The notes under the pieces: generated by a model
Database searches by the model: none
What the model saw: the letters and a program-made list of their open reading frames with translations, nothing else
Told to the model about the DNA's origin: nothing
Shown here: piece after piece, positions 25,834-35,385 of the stretch
Layout: every line of letters begins with the position of its first letter
How positions within the stretch are numbered: position 1 is the stretch's first letter
Made by a program: the position numbers and the translations under genes
NCBI GenBank assembly: GCA_001013295.1
Contig: LAZY01000078.1
Span: forward strand, 124,001-188,000
DNA from: Chryseobacterium indologenes
GTDB taxonomy: Bacteria; Bacteroidota; Bacteroidia; Flavobacteriales; Weeksellaceae
Direction of reading: 5' to 3'
Length of the DNA stretch: 64,000 nt

Positions 25834-26419
25834 GATTTGAATGTTTTAAAATTAGAGAATAAAATGGCTAAGAGTTATTGGTTTTCATGAAATTGCTTTC
25901 AGGGTATTTCATCATTACAAACAATATTTGTTCTTGTACCTAACCTTTCAGAATCTGTTATGTTGATTCGAATTGGTTCTGTAAAAAGAACATTGTAAAG
26001 TAAGAAATAAAAAACGGTGTGTATAAGCGTGAAAACCTCTGAAATATTCTGTAGGTATTTGTACCTGAATTTTGGTCAATGAGAATAGAGGTTTGTAGAT
26101 CCGGTATTTTATGCAATACACTGATGAGGAATAATTATTATTCAGCCAGAAAATTACTTATTTAAGAGTTATAGAAAATTTTTAATTCCCCTTCAAGATC
26201 GTTCTCAGACCAAAGAAATAAACGAGTTTTTTGCCAAAGTTGATTTTGAACAAGTTGACGAGACATTTTTAAAATGTTTTGATAAAGAGATTGAATCGAT
26301 GTTAAATTAATTCACTATACAAAAAAAATGAGACTTTATTTTTAACAGGTTTAAGTCTATAATTAGTTTAAATTATAGACTATTTTCATGGATTGATCAT
26401 AGAATTAGCTAATTCAACT
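25834..26419. other. intergenic region with start-less reading frame
   Basis: About 590 bases lie between the lipase start and the gene at 26420. It is AT-rich. The plus-strand frame 26128-26310 (60 codons before TAA) reads like protein (QPENYLFKSYRKFLIP ... DKEIESMLN) but has no ATG, GTG or TTG at its beginning. It is probably a gene remnant of unknown family. Nothing else is evident. Confidence 0.4.
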
Positions 26420-26773
26420 TTATAAGTCTTGTCCCTTAAGTACAAAGAACAGATTCTGGAGTTGATGTACATATTTTATTACAATAGAATTCTGATTATT
26501 AAGATAAATTATTTCTGAAAAATCACCATTTTTATTCCATATCTGAAAATCATCCCGTTCAAAAGTGTTTGGAGTATGTCCACTTTCTGGCATTGGTTTA
26601 AATTCTAACTGTTTAATCCACCATTCAGTTAAAGGAATAGGGAGGCAGGCGTCTGGATGCATATCATTAATGTACATATCATCTCCCAGATTATGCAGGC
26701 GATATACATACTCTATGTTTTCATCTTTTTTATCCATTATATAATTTCCTAACCGCAAATCGTGTGTTTCCAT
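26420..26773 (-). CDS. hypothetical protein with LRLGNYI motif
   Basis: This 117-residue soluble protein begins METHDLRLGNYI. That start is shared by a large group of short Bacteroidetes proteins, often of phage or accessory origin, with no known function. It has a conserved LPIPLTEWWIKQLEFK segment in the centre and a beta-rich end (IWNKNGDFSEIIYLN). It stands alone between the lipase region and frr. The N-terminal pattern supports a real gene; nothing supports a specific role. Confidence 0.7.
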   Translation of the reverse strand: METHDLRLGNYIMDKKDENIEYVYRLHNLGDDMYINDMHPDACLPIPLTEWWIKQLEFKPMPESGHTPNTFERDDFQIWNKNGDFSEIIYLNNQNSIVIKYVHQLQNLFFVLKGQDL

Positions 26774-27013
26774 AATATTGCTTTGAATCTTGTCTGTTTA
26801 AGGTGATAATTTATTTTTATGGGAATGGTTGTTTCTGAATCTCCTCCCTGTATTAGATTGGAATATCTAAACTGTTTTTAATTTAAGTAAAAATAATAAA
26901 TAATATAACAACCAGTAATCAATAAGCCATTTTCCTTGGCTCCTTTTATTCTTTTGAAAAAGCTAACTTCTTCAAAAAATATAAATGCTTACTGAAATAT
27001 CGAAAACAATCAT

Positions 27014-27021
27014 TATTTTTG
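27014..27021 (+). promoter_or_regulatory. -7 promoter box of frr
   Basis: TATTTTTG matches TAnnTTTG, 130 bases before the frr start. No good -33 box is present at the usual distance. Confidence 0.4.
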
Positions 27022-27151
27022 CACCACTGAATAGTAAAAAATAGTAAAGAAACAGTAAGAAAACACTTTAAAAGCAGGTGTTGGGAAACTTCAACAGGTT
27101 GTATTCAGTAGGTATTAATTAATGTGCAATTTATCAAACTATACTATAATA

Positions 27152-27706
27152 ATGGAAGAATTAGATCTTATATTAGAATCTGTAAAACAGGACATGGATG
27201 CAGCTGTAAAGCACTTGGATCATGCGTTTCAAAGAATTAGAGCAGGACGTGCTTCTACAGCGATGGTTCAGGATGTAATGGTAGAATACTACGGAGCAAT
27301 GACTCCTATCAACCAGGTTGCCAATGTTTCTGTTCCGGATGCAATGACCATCTCTATTCAACCTTGGGACAGAACTGCCATCAATGCGATTGAAAAAGCG
27401 ATCATCAACTCCAATTTAGGTTTTGCTCCTTCTAATAACGGAGAAAACATTATCCTTAATGTTCCGCCATTGACAGAAGAAAGAAGAAAAGAGCTTGCAA
27501 AACAGGCTAAAACTGAAACTGAGCAAACAAAGATTGTAGTAAGGAATGCAAGACAGGATGGTTTGAAAGAACTTAAAAAGCTTGACGGAGTTTCTGAAGA
27601 TGTGGTGAAAGGAGTAGAAGAAGAAATTCAGAACTATACTGATAAATATGTAAAGCTTTGTGATGAGCATCTTAAGACAAAAGAAGCTGAAATTATGAAA
27701 GTATAA
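27152..27706 (+). CDS. frr: ribosome recycling factor
   Basis: This 184-residue factor splits post-termination ribosomes together with EF-G. Family features are evident: HLDHAFQRIRAGRAST near the N-terminus, YYGAMTPINQVANV, and the helical PPLTEERRKELAKQAK hinge region. C-terminal NARQDGLKELKKL is also conserved. The ATG at 27152 (MEELDLILES) fits the normal length of about 185 residues better than the start ten codons upstream. A terminator follows directly. It is usually next to pyrH, but is separated from it here. Confidence 0.95.
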   Translation: MEELDLILESVKQDMDAAVKHLDHAFQRIRAGRASTAMVQDVMVEYYGAMTPINQVANVSVPDAMTISIQPWDRTAINAIEKAIINSNLGFAPSNNGENIILNVPPLTEERRKELAKQAKTETEQTKIVVRNARQDGLKELKKLDGVSEDVVKGVEEEIQNYTDKYVKLCDEHLKTKEAEIMKV

Positions 27707-27729
27707 TTTTCAGTTTTTGAAAATAGTTA

Positions 27730-27764
27730 AAAAGAGGTTTCCGGTTGGGGACCTCTTTTTTTTA
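27730..27764 (+). terminator. terminator of frr
   Basis: AAAGAGGT pairs with ACCTCTTT over a short GC-containing loop, followed by eight T. It is 24 bases after the frr stop. Confidence 0.82.
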
Positions 27765-27944
27765 TGAAAATCAGGGCTTTTTTACCTTCTGAAGTACTAT
27801 TGATAAGACTTGCATATAAGTTATTTTCGATTTTTAATATAATAATGCCTGAGTTAGTAATATATTCATATTTTTTTGCGTTACTTCGTTATACTTATAA
27901 AACAATTCTGTGATCTTATTAAAAACAGAAAATTAAACATTAAC

Positions 27945-29006
27945 ATGATGACGAAGATTACTGGTGTAGGAAACTACATTCCGTCCGAAACAATAACCAA
28001 TCTCTTTTTTGATCAACATATTTTCCTGAATGAAGAGGGAATATTACTGAAAGACAATAATGCATCTATTTCAGATAAGTTAAAGAAAATTACAGGGATT
28101 GAAGAGAGAAGATATGCACACTCTACACAGGTTACTTCAGACCTGGGGCTCATTGCAGCGCGCTCGGCAATAGAAGATGCCGGAATAGATCCTGAAACGC
28201 TGGACTATATTATATTTGCCCATAATTTTGGAGATGTCCGCTTTGGAACCGTACAATCTGATATGGTACCCAGTCTTGCAGCCAGAGTAAAGCACTTACT
28301 GGGAATAAAAAATAACTTCTGTGTTGCCTATGATGTACTGTTCGGGTGTCCCGGATGGATTGAAGGGATGATACAGGCTAATGCATTTATCCGCGCTGGT
28401 ATTGCGAAACGCTGCCTGATCATTGGAGCAGAAACGCTTTCCCGTGTCGTGGATATTCATGACAGAGACAGTATGATCTATGCCGACGGAGCCGGAGCTG
28501 CTATTTTGGAAGTGAATAACGAGGATGATGCAGGTATAAAATCCCACCTTTCTGCTTCCTATACCCTCAACGAGAAAGACTATCTGTATTTTGGAAAGTC
28601 TTATAATAACGAAATATGCCCAAATACAAGATACATCAAAATGGATGGGCGGAAGATATACGAATTTGCGCTGTCGAATGTTCCTGATGCTATGAAGAAA
28701 TGTTTGGACAGCAGTGGCTATTCCATCAATCAACTGAGTAAAATTATTATCCATCAGGCTAATGAGAAAATGGATGAAGCTATTGTCAACAGGTTTTATC
28801 AGTTGTATGGAATGCCAATGCCTGAAAATATAATGCCTATGGTGATTCATAAATTAGGAAACAGCAGTGTAGCAACCATTCCGTCTTTGCTTACCATGAT
28901 TTTAAAAGGAGAACTGGAACATCATGAGATCAAAAAGAATGATGTGGTTTTATTCGCTTCAGTAGGTGCCGGGATGAATATTAATGCTTTTGTTTATCAG
29001 TTTTAA
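27945..29006 (+). CDS. 3-oxoacyl-ACP synthase III family protein (KAS III-like)
   Basis: This 353-residue thiolase-fold condensing enzyme has the KAS III catalytic triad: Cys135 in DVLFGCPGW, His in IIHQANEKM, and Asn in HKLGNSSVAT. The family condenses an acyl-CoA starter with malonyl-ACP or acts in special lipid and natural-product pathways. It differs from canonical FabH at many positions and is not with other fab genes. A role in a secondary acyl pathway is possible (inference). The double ATG at 27945/27948 is preferred over an upstream start because the family begins MTKITGVGNYIP. A terminator follows. Confidence 0.87.
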   Translation: MMTKITGVGNYIPSETITNLFFDQHIFLNEEGILLKDNNASISDKLKKITGIEERRYAHSTQVTSDLGLIAARSAIEDAGIDPETLDYIIFAHNFGDVRFGTVQSDMVPSLAARVKHLLGIKNNFCVAYDVLFGCPGWIEGMIQANAFIRAGIAKRCLIIGAETLSRVVDIHDRDSMIYADGAGAAILEVNNEDDAGIKSHLSASYTLNEKDYLYFGKSYNNEICPNTRYIKMDGRKIYEFALSNVPDAMKKCLDSSGYSINQLSKIIIHQANEKMDEAIVNRFYQLYGMPMPENIMPMVIHKLGNSSVATIPSLLTMILKGELEHHEIKKNDVVLFASVGAGMNINAFVYQF

Positions 29007-29054
29007 CCTATGATCAGACCGCAAAATTTGATTTTTTTTATATAGAAAAGACAT

Positions 29055-29096
29055 GTCTCCTACATTCGCGTAATCAGAAGTAGGAGGCTTTTTTAT
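29055..29096 (+). terminator. terminator of the KAS III-like gene
   Basis: CTCCTAC pairs with GTAGGAG across a 20-base loop, followed by CTTTTTTATTT. It separates the enzyme from the effector block downstream. Confidence 0.65.
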
Positions 29097-29221
29097 TTAA
29101 AAAGCATTCAGTCTTTATTATTTGAATCGTAGTTCTACGACAATTTTCAAAATTTACTGTTAACCTTGACTTCTAAGTATTATATTTTATCTAACTTTAG
29201 TGATATAAAAACACAAAAAGT

Positions 29222-30301
29222 ATGATTTATTATGTCAAGCCAGGGCAATCCCTTGCTGATCTTTGTGATCAACTACATATTGAGAACGTAAAATATTTAA
29301 AGGATTACCATAACCAGAATTGTTCTTTATCTGACCGCTTCGAAGGTGATATTATCCCCGGAATGAAAATGTATATTCCATCATCACAGGAGATCCATGA
29401 GATCAATAAGAAGATCAGGGAAGAGAACAAAAGTTTTTATGACTTTCCTGCCAATGGGAGATTTTCTTTTGATTTTAAACTTTGGGAGGGAAATTATCAA
29501 ATTACCCAGACCAACTATTCCGATGATATAATCCTTGCCAAATATGAAAACAAAGTAAGACTAGAATTTGAAGGAATTAAAAACGGGTATTATCACTTTC
29601 TGTTTTCAGCATTTGATTTCAGAAAAAATGAGGATACTTCAGATACCAAAGTGGATACCCTTGCCAAAATGTGTATAGAGGTTATCTATCCAATCCGATA
29701 TATCATAGATCCTGAAGGAAAACTTATTGATATAGTATTGACAAAAAGAACAGAAGATATTGTTTTTGAATTAGATTCCATAAAGAACTTTTTTCCAGAT
29801 CAATATTCATTTGATTATATTGAAAAGATGAAAGGTATCATTGAAAGTCCAGAAATAATTTTACGGAAGTTTAAAAATACATTATTTAACTCTTTTATGT
29901 TTGGGGCATTCTACAGAACTCAATTAGGAAATTGGACAAGTTCAGATGTGTACTATGATGTTTATCCCTGGATCTTTGATGCTCAGCCGATACGATTTGA
30001 ATTTCAAAATATACTATTACCTAAAGATATTGTAGATGATGAAAGAGTAAAGATCCAGCAAAAAGGTACTTCTATTGACAGTCGAAATCTGGAAGATTTA
30101 CATATTACAGATTCCAATTTTGATGAGAAAACAGATAGGGAAAAGAAACCTGTAGATTGTGAACATTTTGCAGAATATCTTTTTCACAGAGAACATTTAT
30201 CATTGTATAAAATTGAAGCAAGATTTCAATATTTCGGGCATGAAAATATCCAAAGAGAAGATTTTTCATTAGAAAGAATTACAGATAACCATTACATTTG
30301 A
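29222..30301 (+). CDS. LysM-like protein, head of the effector cluster
   Basis: This 359-residue protein starts with a divergent LysM-like module (YYVKPGQSLADLCDQLHI ... IIPGMKMYIPSSQEI, residues 2-56). The rest is unrecognised, rich in beta strands and acidic residues, and without signal peptide or membrane helix. LysM-like proteins paired with DUF4280 and a toxin occur in contractile-injection or T6SS-type effector loci of Bacteroidetes. Such a protein could act as an adaptor or chaperone for loading the effector (inference). It is followed 22 bases later by the DUF4280 gene, in the same unit. Confidence 0.7.
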   Translation: MIYYVKPGQSLADLCDQLHIENVKYLKDYHNQNCSLSDRFEGDIIPGMKMYIPSSQEIHEINKKIREENKSFYDFPANGRFSFDFKLWEGNYQITQTNYSDDIILAKYENKVRLEFEGIKNGYYHFLFSAFDFRKNEDTSDTKVDTLAKMCIEVIYPIRYIIDPEGKLIDIVLTKRTEDIVFELDSIKNFFPDQYSFDYIEKMKGIIESPEIILRKFKNTLFNSFMFGAFYRTQLGNWTSSDVYYDVYPWIFDAQPIRFEFQNILLPKDIVDDERVKIQQKGTSIDSRNLEDLHITDSNFDEKTDREKKPVDCEHFAEYLFHREHLSLYKIEARFQYFGHENIQREDFSLERITDNHYI

Positions 30302-30323
30302 AAAACACCAAAATCACAATACG

Positions 30324-30827
30324 ATGTCAGAAAATTCATCCCCTCACGATGGTAAATATTTCGTGATCCAAAAAGGAAAAGCACAGTGCAATCAAGGGAA
30401 TCAGTTTCCACAGTTTAAGGTAACCTCTCACCAGAAACATTATTGGAATAATAAGGAAGGGCAAACGGATTATTTAGCCGTTACAGAAGATGATCTCGAA
30501 TTCACTCCACCTGGACCTAGTTTTGGTCAATGCAAACTTAAACCAAGTTCAGGCGGTTATTTGCCCTGTGCTTTTGCTCCCGCAGGAAAATGGCAAAAAC
30601 CCTATGAGAAAACCAAAGTACTGAACAAAAGCTGTCTTACAGAACTTTCTGAACTTATGTGTACAACAGGAGGTAAAATTACAGTAAAAGAACATGGGCA
30701 AACTGCGGAGGTAACCCAGCAGAATATCAGGAATGCAGATCCAAAACAACAACAGAACATCAATCCACTGCTTGGCTACAAAGAATTTCAGGATGAACAG
30801 GAAGAAGATGTAAATATCTGCGAATAA
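30324..30827 (+). CDS. DUF4280 (PAAR-like) protein
   Basis: This 167-residue protein has the DUF4280 pattern: an early GKAQCNQG, TPPGPSFGQCKLKPSSGGYLPC in the middle, LCxTTGGKI (here LMCTTGGKI) and a short charged tail. DUF4280 proteins are regarded as PAAR-like spike-tip or effector-carrier proteins of secretion or injection systems. Several conserved cysteines could bind a metal ion. It lies between the LysM-like gene and the large effector with short gaps (22 and 14 bases), so the three form one operon. Confidence 0.82.
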   Translation: MSENSSPHDGKYFVIQKGKAQCNQGNQFPQFKVTSHQKHYWNNKEGQTDYLAVTEDDLEFTPPGPSFGQCKLKPSSGGYLPCAFAPAGKWQKPYEKTKVLNKSCLTELSELMCTTGGKITVKEHGQTAEVTQQNIRNADPKQQQNINPLLGYKEFQDEQEEDVNICE

Positions 30828-30841
30828 ACACAAACACAAAT

Positions 30842-33409
30842 ATGGGAAAATTAACAATCATCGGAAACAATAAACCTGTGATAGGTAAACAGGAAATGTA
30901 TTCTGTTTCTACAATAAATGGGTGGCTGAATCCTTTGCAACCTATTAAAAACCCTCTGCAAGTACCCAAGACACATTGGGAAGTGATGGTACAGACCAAA
31001 ACAGGCTGGCGGAAAGGCGGAAGCGATAAGGAAGGTCAAACAGTTCCTTATATTTTTGGACAGAAAAGTTTGCTCCATAAAGGTATAAAGATTGTAGTAC
31101 AGCAAGGAAACGATAAAGGAGAACTTATTGTACACCCACAACGGGCTAAAGAACCTAAAATAACCAGGGTGGAACTTCTGGATACTAACTATAAACCTAT
31201 TTCAAAAGGTAAAAAGCTGAGTTATAAAGATACGATTATTGCAAGAGCCTATTGTGTAGAGATGTTCGGGATGAATATTGCTTTTACCCTTTGGGAAGAT
31301 GATGCTCAGGGAGAAGGACATAATCCCACAGTAAATGCTTTGAATAAAATAAACCCTGTCCCTGTTGTTAGCAGAGTGAATGAAAAAGGAATGGCAGAAG
31401 CTGTTTTCAGATTACCTTTTTACACAATGGCTGTATTGATTGCCAATGCACGCACTGCATCAGGTGATAAAAGCGAGGGACCCACTCACGAATATTATGT
31501 AACAGCTGATGTGGTTAGCAAACATATACAAAAAGCAAGTCCTAACGTTAATGTAGTTAACCCTAGTCATAACCCAGAACCTCCAAGAAAAAGAGAACTT
31601 CCAAAAGGAAATACCCCTTCGCCAACAAAACCTAAAATTACTCCTGCTCCGGAGAAGCCAAAACCTAAATCGGATTCTCCTAAGTTTCCCGTAACCACAG
31701 GTGGTAAAAAGGCTGATGATTCTAAAGGAAAGATCCTAAGTGCTGAATTTGTGGATAATAATGGTAGCAAAATTCATTCTTCGAAAGTAGGGACTACTGT
31801 AAGAATAAAGATTGTTGCAAAGGAGATGAAAGACAAAAAAGTGAAGGTGAAAATATGGGAGGAAGATAATTTTAGTTGGACCAATGATATAATTTTTGAA
31901 AAAGATTGTGTTTTAATTGGTGACAACAATTATATCAATAATGTACAGCTCACAAAACAGATGTTTGATAAAGCAAAAGATGGTGGAAGTGACAATGCAA
32001 GACAGGATTATTTTATAGAAGTAATACACAATGATACTTCAGTAACTTCTGCTGTGATGCCTGTGAGTGTAGATGCTAAGCCTACGGAGGTGGAGAGTGG
32101 GAATAGTCCTGTAATGGTGAAGGAGTCGAAACAAGGGAAAACTCTTTCTAGTTGTATCTGTAAAGAACAATATAAAGACTTAATTTGGGGAGGAAAAGTA
32201 AGTTGTGAATTTAGGAAAAAGGTTGTACAAATAGCTAAAAGATTAGGTAAAGATCCTAATCTTTTAATGGCAGGAATGGCGTTGGAAACAGGAAGAACAT
32301 TTTCACCAACCGCAGGAAAAGGGAAAAATTATGTTGGATTAATACAATTTGGAGATTCTGCGGCAGAATCCGTTGGAACAACAAGAGCTGATTTATTAAA
32401 AATGACCGCAATACAGCAATTAGATTATGTTGAGAAATATTTAGCAAAAAAGAAAGATAAAATAAACACCCTTACAGATTTCTATTTATCAATATTAATG
32501 CCTGTTGATGTTGGAAAAGGAAATCAACCCAACCATGTTGTTTTTGATAATCAATACCCTTTGGCATATAATAAAAATGGGAAATTGACAGATTTAAGTA
32601 AATCTAGGCATTACGGCTACAGACAAAATCCATCTTTTTTATATGAAGGGAAAATCCATAAAAATATAAAAGTAAAAAAGAGTTCTGGCAAAGTACAAGC
32701 ATTTAAAGAACTATATGATGAAATGAAAATATGGTATGAAAACGGTGAAAATAAATATGATGGTCCAGGTAAAACTTATATTTGGGAAATAGAGAAGAAT
32801 ATTACAAAATTTTATGAAGAAGGAAAATTAAATACCGCAAAAACGTTTGAGTGCGAAAAAGAAAAATCCGAGACAAAACCTATTTTGGATAAAGGAACTT
32901 GGAATATTATAATTACTGAACAGTACACAGAAAACAAGTGTACACATTTAGAAAAAACGAAAGTTAGATCTAATTGTAGAAGAGGGAAAATTTTTGTATA
33001 TAATCATAATCAAGAAATTGTATTAACTATTAAAGATTGTCTATTAGAAGGAATAGCAGGTGAGGATCATATGAAAACTAATGCTGACGTTCCTTTCGGA
33101 GAATTTCAAATAAATGAGAGCACCCCATTTTATTCTTCTGATAAAGAGAACAGAGAATCTTATGGACCCCATCCACGTTTAGTTTTTGAACCAATTCATG
33201 GGAATAATGATGAAGCAGCAAAAAGCAAAAGGAGTGCTATTAGGATTCATGGTGGGAGACAGGAAGGGTATGAAATAAAACAGTTAAAAAGAACACAAGG
33301 ATGTATAAGAGTTTGGGATAGTGATGCAAAAGCATTATATGATTGGTGGGTGAGTTATAAAAAAAGTAATCCAAATGTTAAACCTGGAAAAGTAACAATA
33401 AAAAAATAG
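30842..33409 (+). CDS. peptidoglycan-targeting effector candidate: lysozyme-like plus L,D-transpeptidase-like domains
   Basis: This 855-residue protein has no signal peptide. Residues 1-235 form an unknown region with an Ig-like part, followed by a Pro/Lys-rich linker (about 245-300) and a second beta-rich module (about 300-425). At about 435-640 a lysozyme/transglycosylase-like domain follows (GMALETGRTFSPT with Glu482 and NYVGLIQFGDSA). The C-terminus (about 690-855) resembles L,D-transpeptidases, with His803 in RIHGGRQEG and Cys821 in TQGCIRVWDSD. Salmonella Tlde1 shows that L,D-transpeptidase-like domains can act as T6SS effectors. Position after a DUF4280 gene and before lipoproteins fits an injected toxin with periplasmic immunity; export and toxicity are inferred. 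Confidence 0.75.
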   Translation: MGKLTIIGNNKPVIGKQEMYSVSTINGWLNPLQPIKNPLQVPKTHWEVMVQTKTGWRKGGSDKEGQTVPYIFGQKSLLHKGIKIVVQQGNDKGELIVHPQRAKEPKITRVELLDTNYKPISKGKKLSYKDTIIARAYCVEMFGMNIAFTLWEDDAQGEGHNPTVNALNKINPVPVVSRVNEKGMAEAVFRLPFYTMAVLIANARTASGDKSEGPTHEYYVTADVVSKHIQKASPNVNVVNPSHNPEPPRKRELPKGNTPSPTKPKITPAPEKPKPKSDSPKFPVTTGGKKADDSKGKILSAEFVDNNGSKIHSSKVGTTVRIKIVAKEMKDKKVKVKIWEEDNFSWTNDIIFEKDCVLIGDNNYINNVQLTKQMFDKAKDGGSDNARQDYFIEVIHNDTSVTSAVMPVSVDAKPTEVESGNSPVMVKESKQGKTLSSCICKEQYKDLIWGGKVSCEFRKKVVQIAKRLGKDPNLLMAGMALETGRTFSPTAGKGKNYVGLIQFGDSAAESVGTTRADLLKMTAIQQLDYVEKYLAKKKDKINTLTDFYLSILMPVDVGKGNQPNHVVFDNQYPLAYNKNGKLTDLSKSRHYGYRQNPSFLYEGKIHKNIKVKKSSGKVQAFKELYDEMKIWYENGENKYDGPGKTYIWEIEKNITKFYEEGKLNTAKTFECEKEKSETKPILDKGTWNIIITEQYTENKCTHLEKTKVRSNCRRGKIFVYNHNQEIVLTIKDCLLEGIAGEDHMKTNADVPFGEFQINESTPFYSSDKENRESYGPHPRLVFEPIHGNNDEAAKSKRSAIRIHGGRQEGYEIKQLKRTQGCIRVWDSDAKALYDWWVSYKKSNPNVKPGKVTIKK

Positions 33410-33410
33410 T

Positions 33411-34463
33411 ATGAAAAAATATATTAAACTCTTTTTATTATTTTTTTTGTCTTTGATAGTAGGATGCAAAGACAAGAAAAGTACAAGTATTGAAAAAAAT
33501 AAAGAAATGGAAAAAATAGTACATATAGATGATAAGCTAAAAGATGGAGTAAATATTTCTAAATCATTTATAGATGGTTTAGATTTTAATAAGTATAAAT
33601 ACAATGGAGAATATATAGAGCAAATAAGTATAAGCTCACTAGAAGATAAGACATTTAGAGAAGACTTTTTTAAATATCTAAGTAATCGAAATTTTGACAA
33701 AAATCAATATGAACAGATATTTTTTATCAAATTATTGTTAGTCAGAATACAACAGCTTGATGACATAAGATCCTATAACCTCTTGTCACAAGTTTTTAAT
33801 AATGAGAATTTAGGGTATTACCTAGAAAATTATGAATTATATTTATTTCAATTGTTTTTATATAAACCTTATTTTTTTATTAAAGGAGAATCCAAATACA
33901 AACAAGATCAGCTTACTGAATATATTATTCAAAGTTTACCCTCTGCTTTCTTAACAAATGAAAAATACTTTAAAGACAATATAGTTGAAATTCAAATCAA
34001 CGAGGATGCACTATTGATAAGTGAAAACTCTATAGACCGTTTTACAATTGAACAATTAAAAAAGCAAATAGAACAAAAATCAAGTAAAATTGAAGCTTTT
34101 TTTTCTCCCTCATACGATACAGAATGGAAGAGTAAAACAGTTGTTTATTATAATTTATATAATTACATGAATGAAATCACAATTACTAATCTTGATAAGA
34201 ATGAACTTTTACTTTATAATGCGAAATATAAACCTTTTTTTAAAAGTTATATAATTAAGGTCGAAAAAGAATATTGGAAGATTCAAGATCCAGACGGCTA
34301 CACAAACCTAAGAAAGGATAAAAATACTTCCTCAGAGGTTCTACAAAAAGTAAAATCAGGAGAACATATTGAGGTTTTGAATAATACTGGGGATTGGTTC
34401 TTAGTAAAAACTAAAGAAGGAAAAGAAGGATATATTCATAAAAGCAGGATAAAATCGAAGTGA
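33411..34463 (+). CDS. SH3b-domain lipoprotein, candidate immunity protein 1
   Basis: This 350-residue lipoprotein (LFFLSLIVGC, lipid Cys at residue 19) has a long helical middle part of no known family and a C-terminal SH3b domain (about residues 293-350). The SH3b motif is DGYTNLRKDKNTSSEVLQKV, ending GYIHKSRIKSK. SH3b domains usually bind cell-wall peptides. The start lies one base after the effector stop codon, implying coupled expression. An anchored periplasmic protein next to a wall-attacking effector is a natural immunity candidate (inference). Base composition is visibly more AT-rich than in the effector gene. Confidence 0.72.
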   Translation: MKKYIKLFLLFFLSLIVGCKDKKSTSIEKNKEMEKIVHIDDKLKDGVNISKSFIDGLDFNKYKYNGEYIEQISISSLEDKTFREDFFKYLSNRNFDKNQYEQIFFIKLLLVRIQQLDDIRSYNLLSQVFNNENLGYYLENYELYLFQLFLYKPYFFIKGESKYKQDQLTEYIIQSLPSAFLTNEKYFKDNIVEIQINEDALLISENSIDRFTIEQLKKQIEQKSSKIEAFFSPSYDTEWKSKTVVYYNLYNYMNEITITNLDKNELLLYNAKYKPFFKSYIIKVEKEYWKIQDPDGYTNLRKDKNTSSEVLQKVKSGEHIEVLNNTGDWFLVKTKEGKEGYIHKSRIKSK

Positions 34464-34487
34464 TTTATTAGTAAGAAATTATCAGTT

Positions 34488-35357
34488 ATGAAATATTTAA
34501 TAGGCTTATTAATTGGTTTATTTTCAATATTTAGCTGTCAAAATAGCCAGAAAGAAAATACCCAACCATCTAAAAATAGTGAAAAGTTAATAGATGGTAC
34601 TACTATCGATAATACAATTGTTCAAAAAAATGATATTGATCTCAAAAAATATCAATATAATAATCATTATATGGAAGAAACAAAGTTTACTGATATTTTT
34701 AACGAAGGGGCAGTAATAAAATTTACTCCCCAGGATCTAGATAAAAAAGATGTAGAAATTCAAAATTTTAAACAAAAACTTGAATTATACGAGAATGAGA
34801 ATCCTTTAATAGAAGATTTTGACAATAAGAATTTATCATATTTGATTAATAATGAAACTTTTTTTGATGTACAATATTATATTGATAATAGTTGGTTAAA
34901 ATATTTTATTACTAAATATAAAGTTGATGTTTCAAAATTAAGTGATTTAATGAACCTTTCTATACATCAAGAAGACTTTAGGGCTGTTAAATTACTGGTT
35001 GATAATGGTTATATTATTTCAAAAAAAGATTTGAATACTCTAATAACTACAGAAAATAATATAAAAGAGAAGATACAAGAAAATAAAACAGATGGATATG
35101 AAAGTTATATAATTGCAAATTCTGAAATAAACCAAATTTCACAATATTTGAAAGAAAAGTACTCTCTCAACAAAATTGTTGACCCAGATGGCTATACCAA
35201 TTTAAGAAAAGATAAAAATACCTCCTCTGAGGTTCTACAAAAGGTAAAATCAGGAGAACATATTGAAGTTTGGGATAATACTGGGGATTGGTTTTTAGTA
35301 AAGACTAAAGAAGGAAAAGAAGGATATATTCATAAAAGTAGGATAAAATCAAAGTAA
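34488..35357 (+). CDS. SH3b-domain lipoprotein, candidate immunity protein 2
   Basis: This 289-residue lipoprotein (GLFSIFSC, Cys at residue 17) has an Asn/Lys-rich middle with an ankyrin-like helix pair (FRAVKLLVDNGYIISKKDL) and a C-terminal SH3b domain. That domain is nearly identical to that of the preceding gene at both DNA and protein level (DPDGYTNLRKDKNTSSEV). Its leader MKYLIGLLIG(L)FSIFSCQ matches the next gene instead. It thus joins the end of one neighbour to the beginning of the other. A paralogous immunity protein or inhibitor is the best guess. Confidence 0.7.
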   Translation: MKYLIGLLIGLFSIFSCQNSQKENTQPSKNSEKLIDGTTIDNTIVQKNDIDLKKYQYNNHYMEETKFTDIFNEGAVIKFTPQDLDKKDVEIQNFKQKLELYENENPLIEDFDNKNLSYLINNETFFDVQYYIDNSWLKYFITKYKVDVSKLSDLMNLSIHQEDFRAVKLLVDNGYIISKKDLNTLITTENNIKEKIQENKTDGYESYIIANSEINQISQYLKEKYSLNKIVDPDGYTNLRKDKNTSSEVLQKVKSGEHIEVWDNTGDWFLVKTKEGKEGYIHKSRIKSK

Positions 35358-35385
35358 TGTATTTAGTAAGAAGTTATTATCAAAT

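Noticed and set aside
28296-28850. 184-codon frame antisense to the KAS III-like gene
   Set aside because: It is the shadow of a gene with an intact catalytic triad, and has no recognisable protein features.
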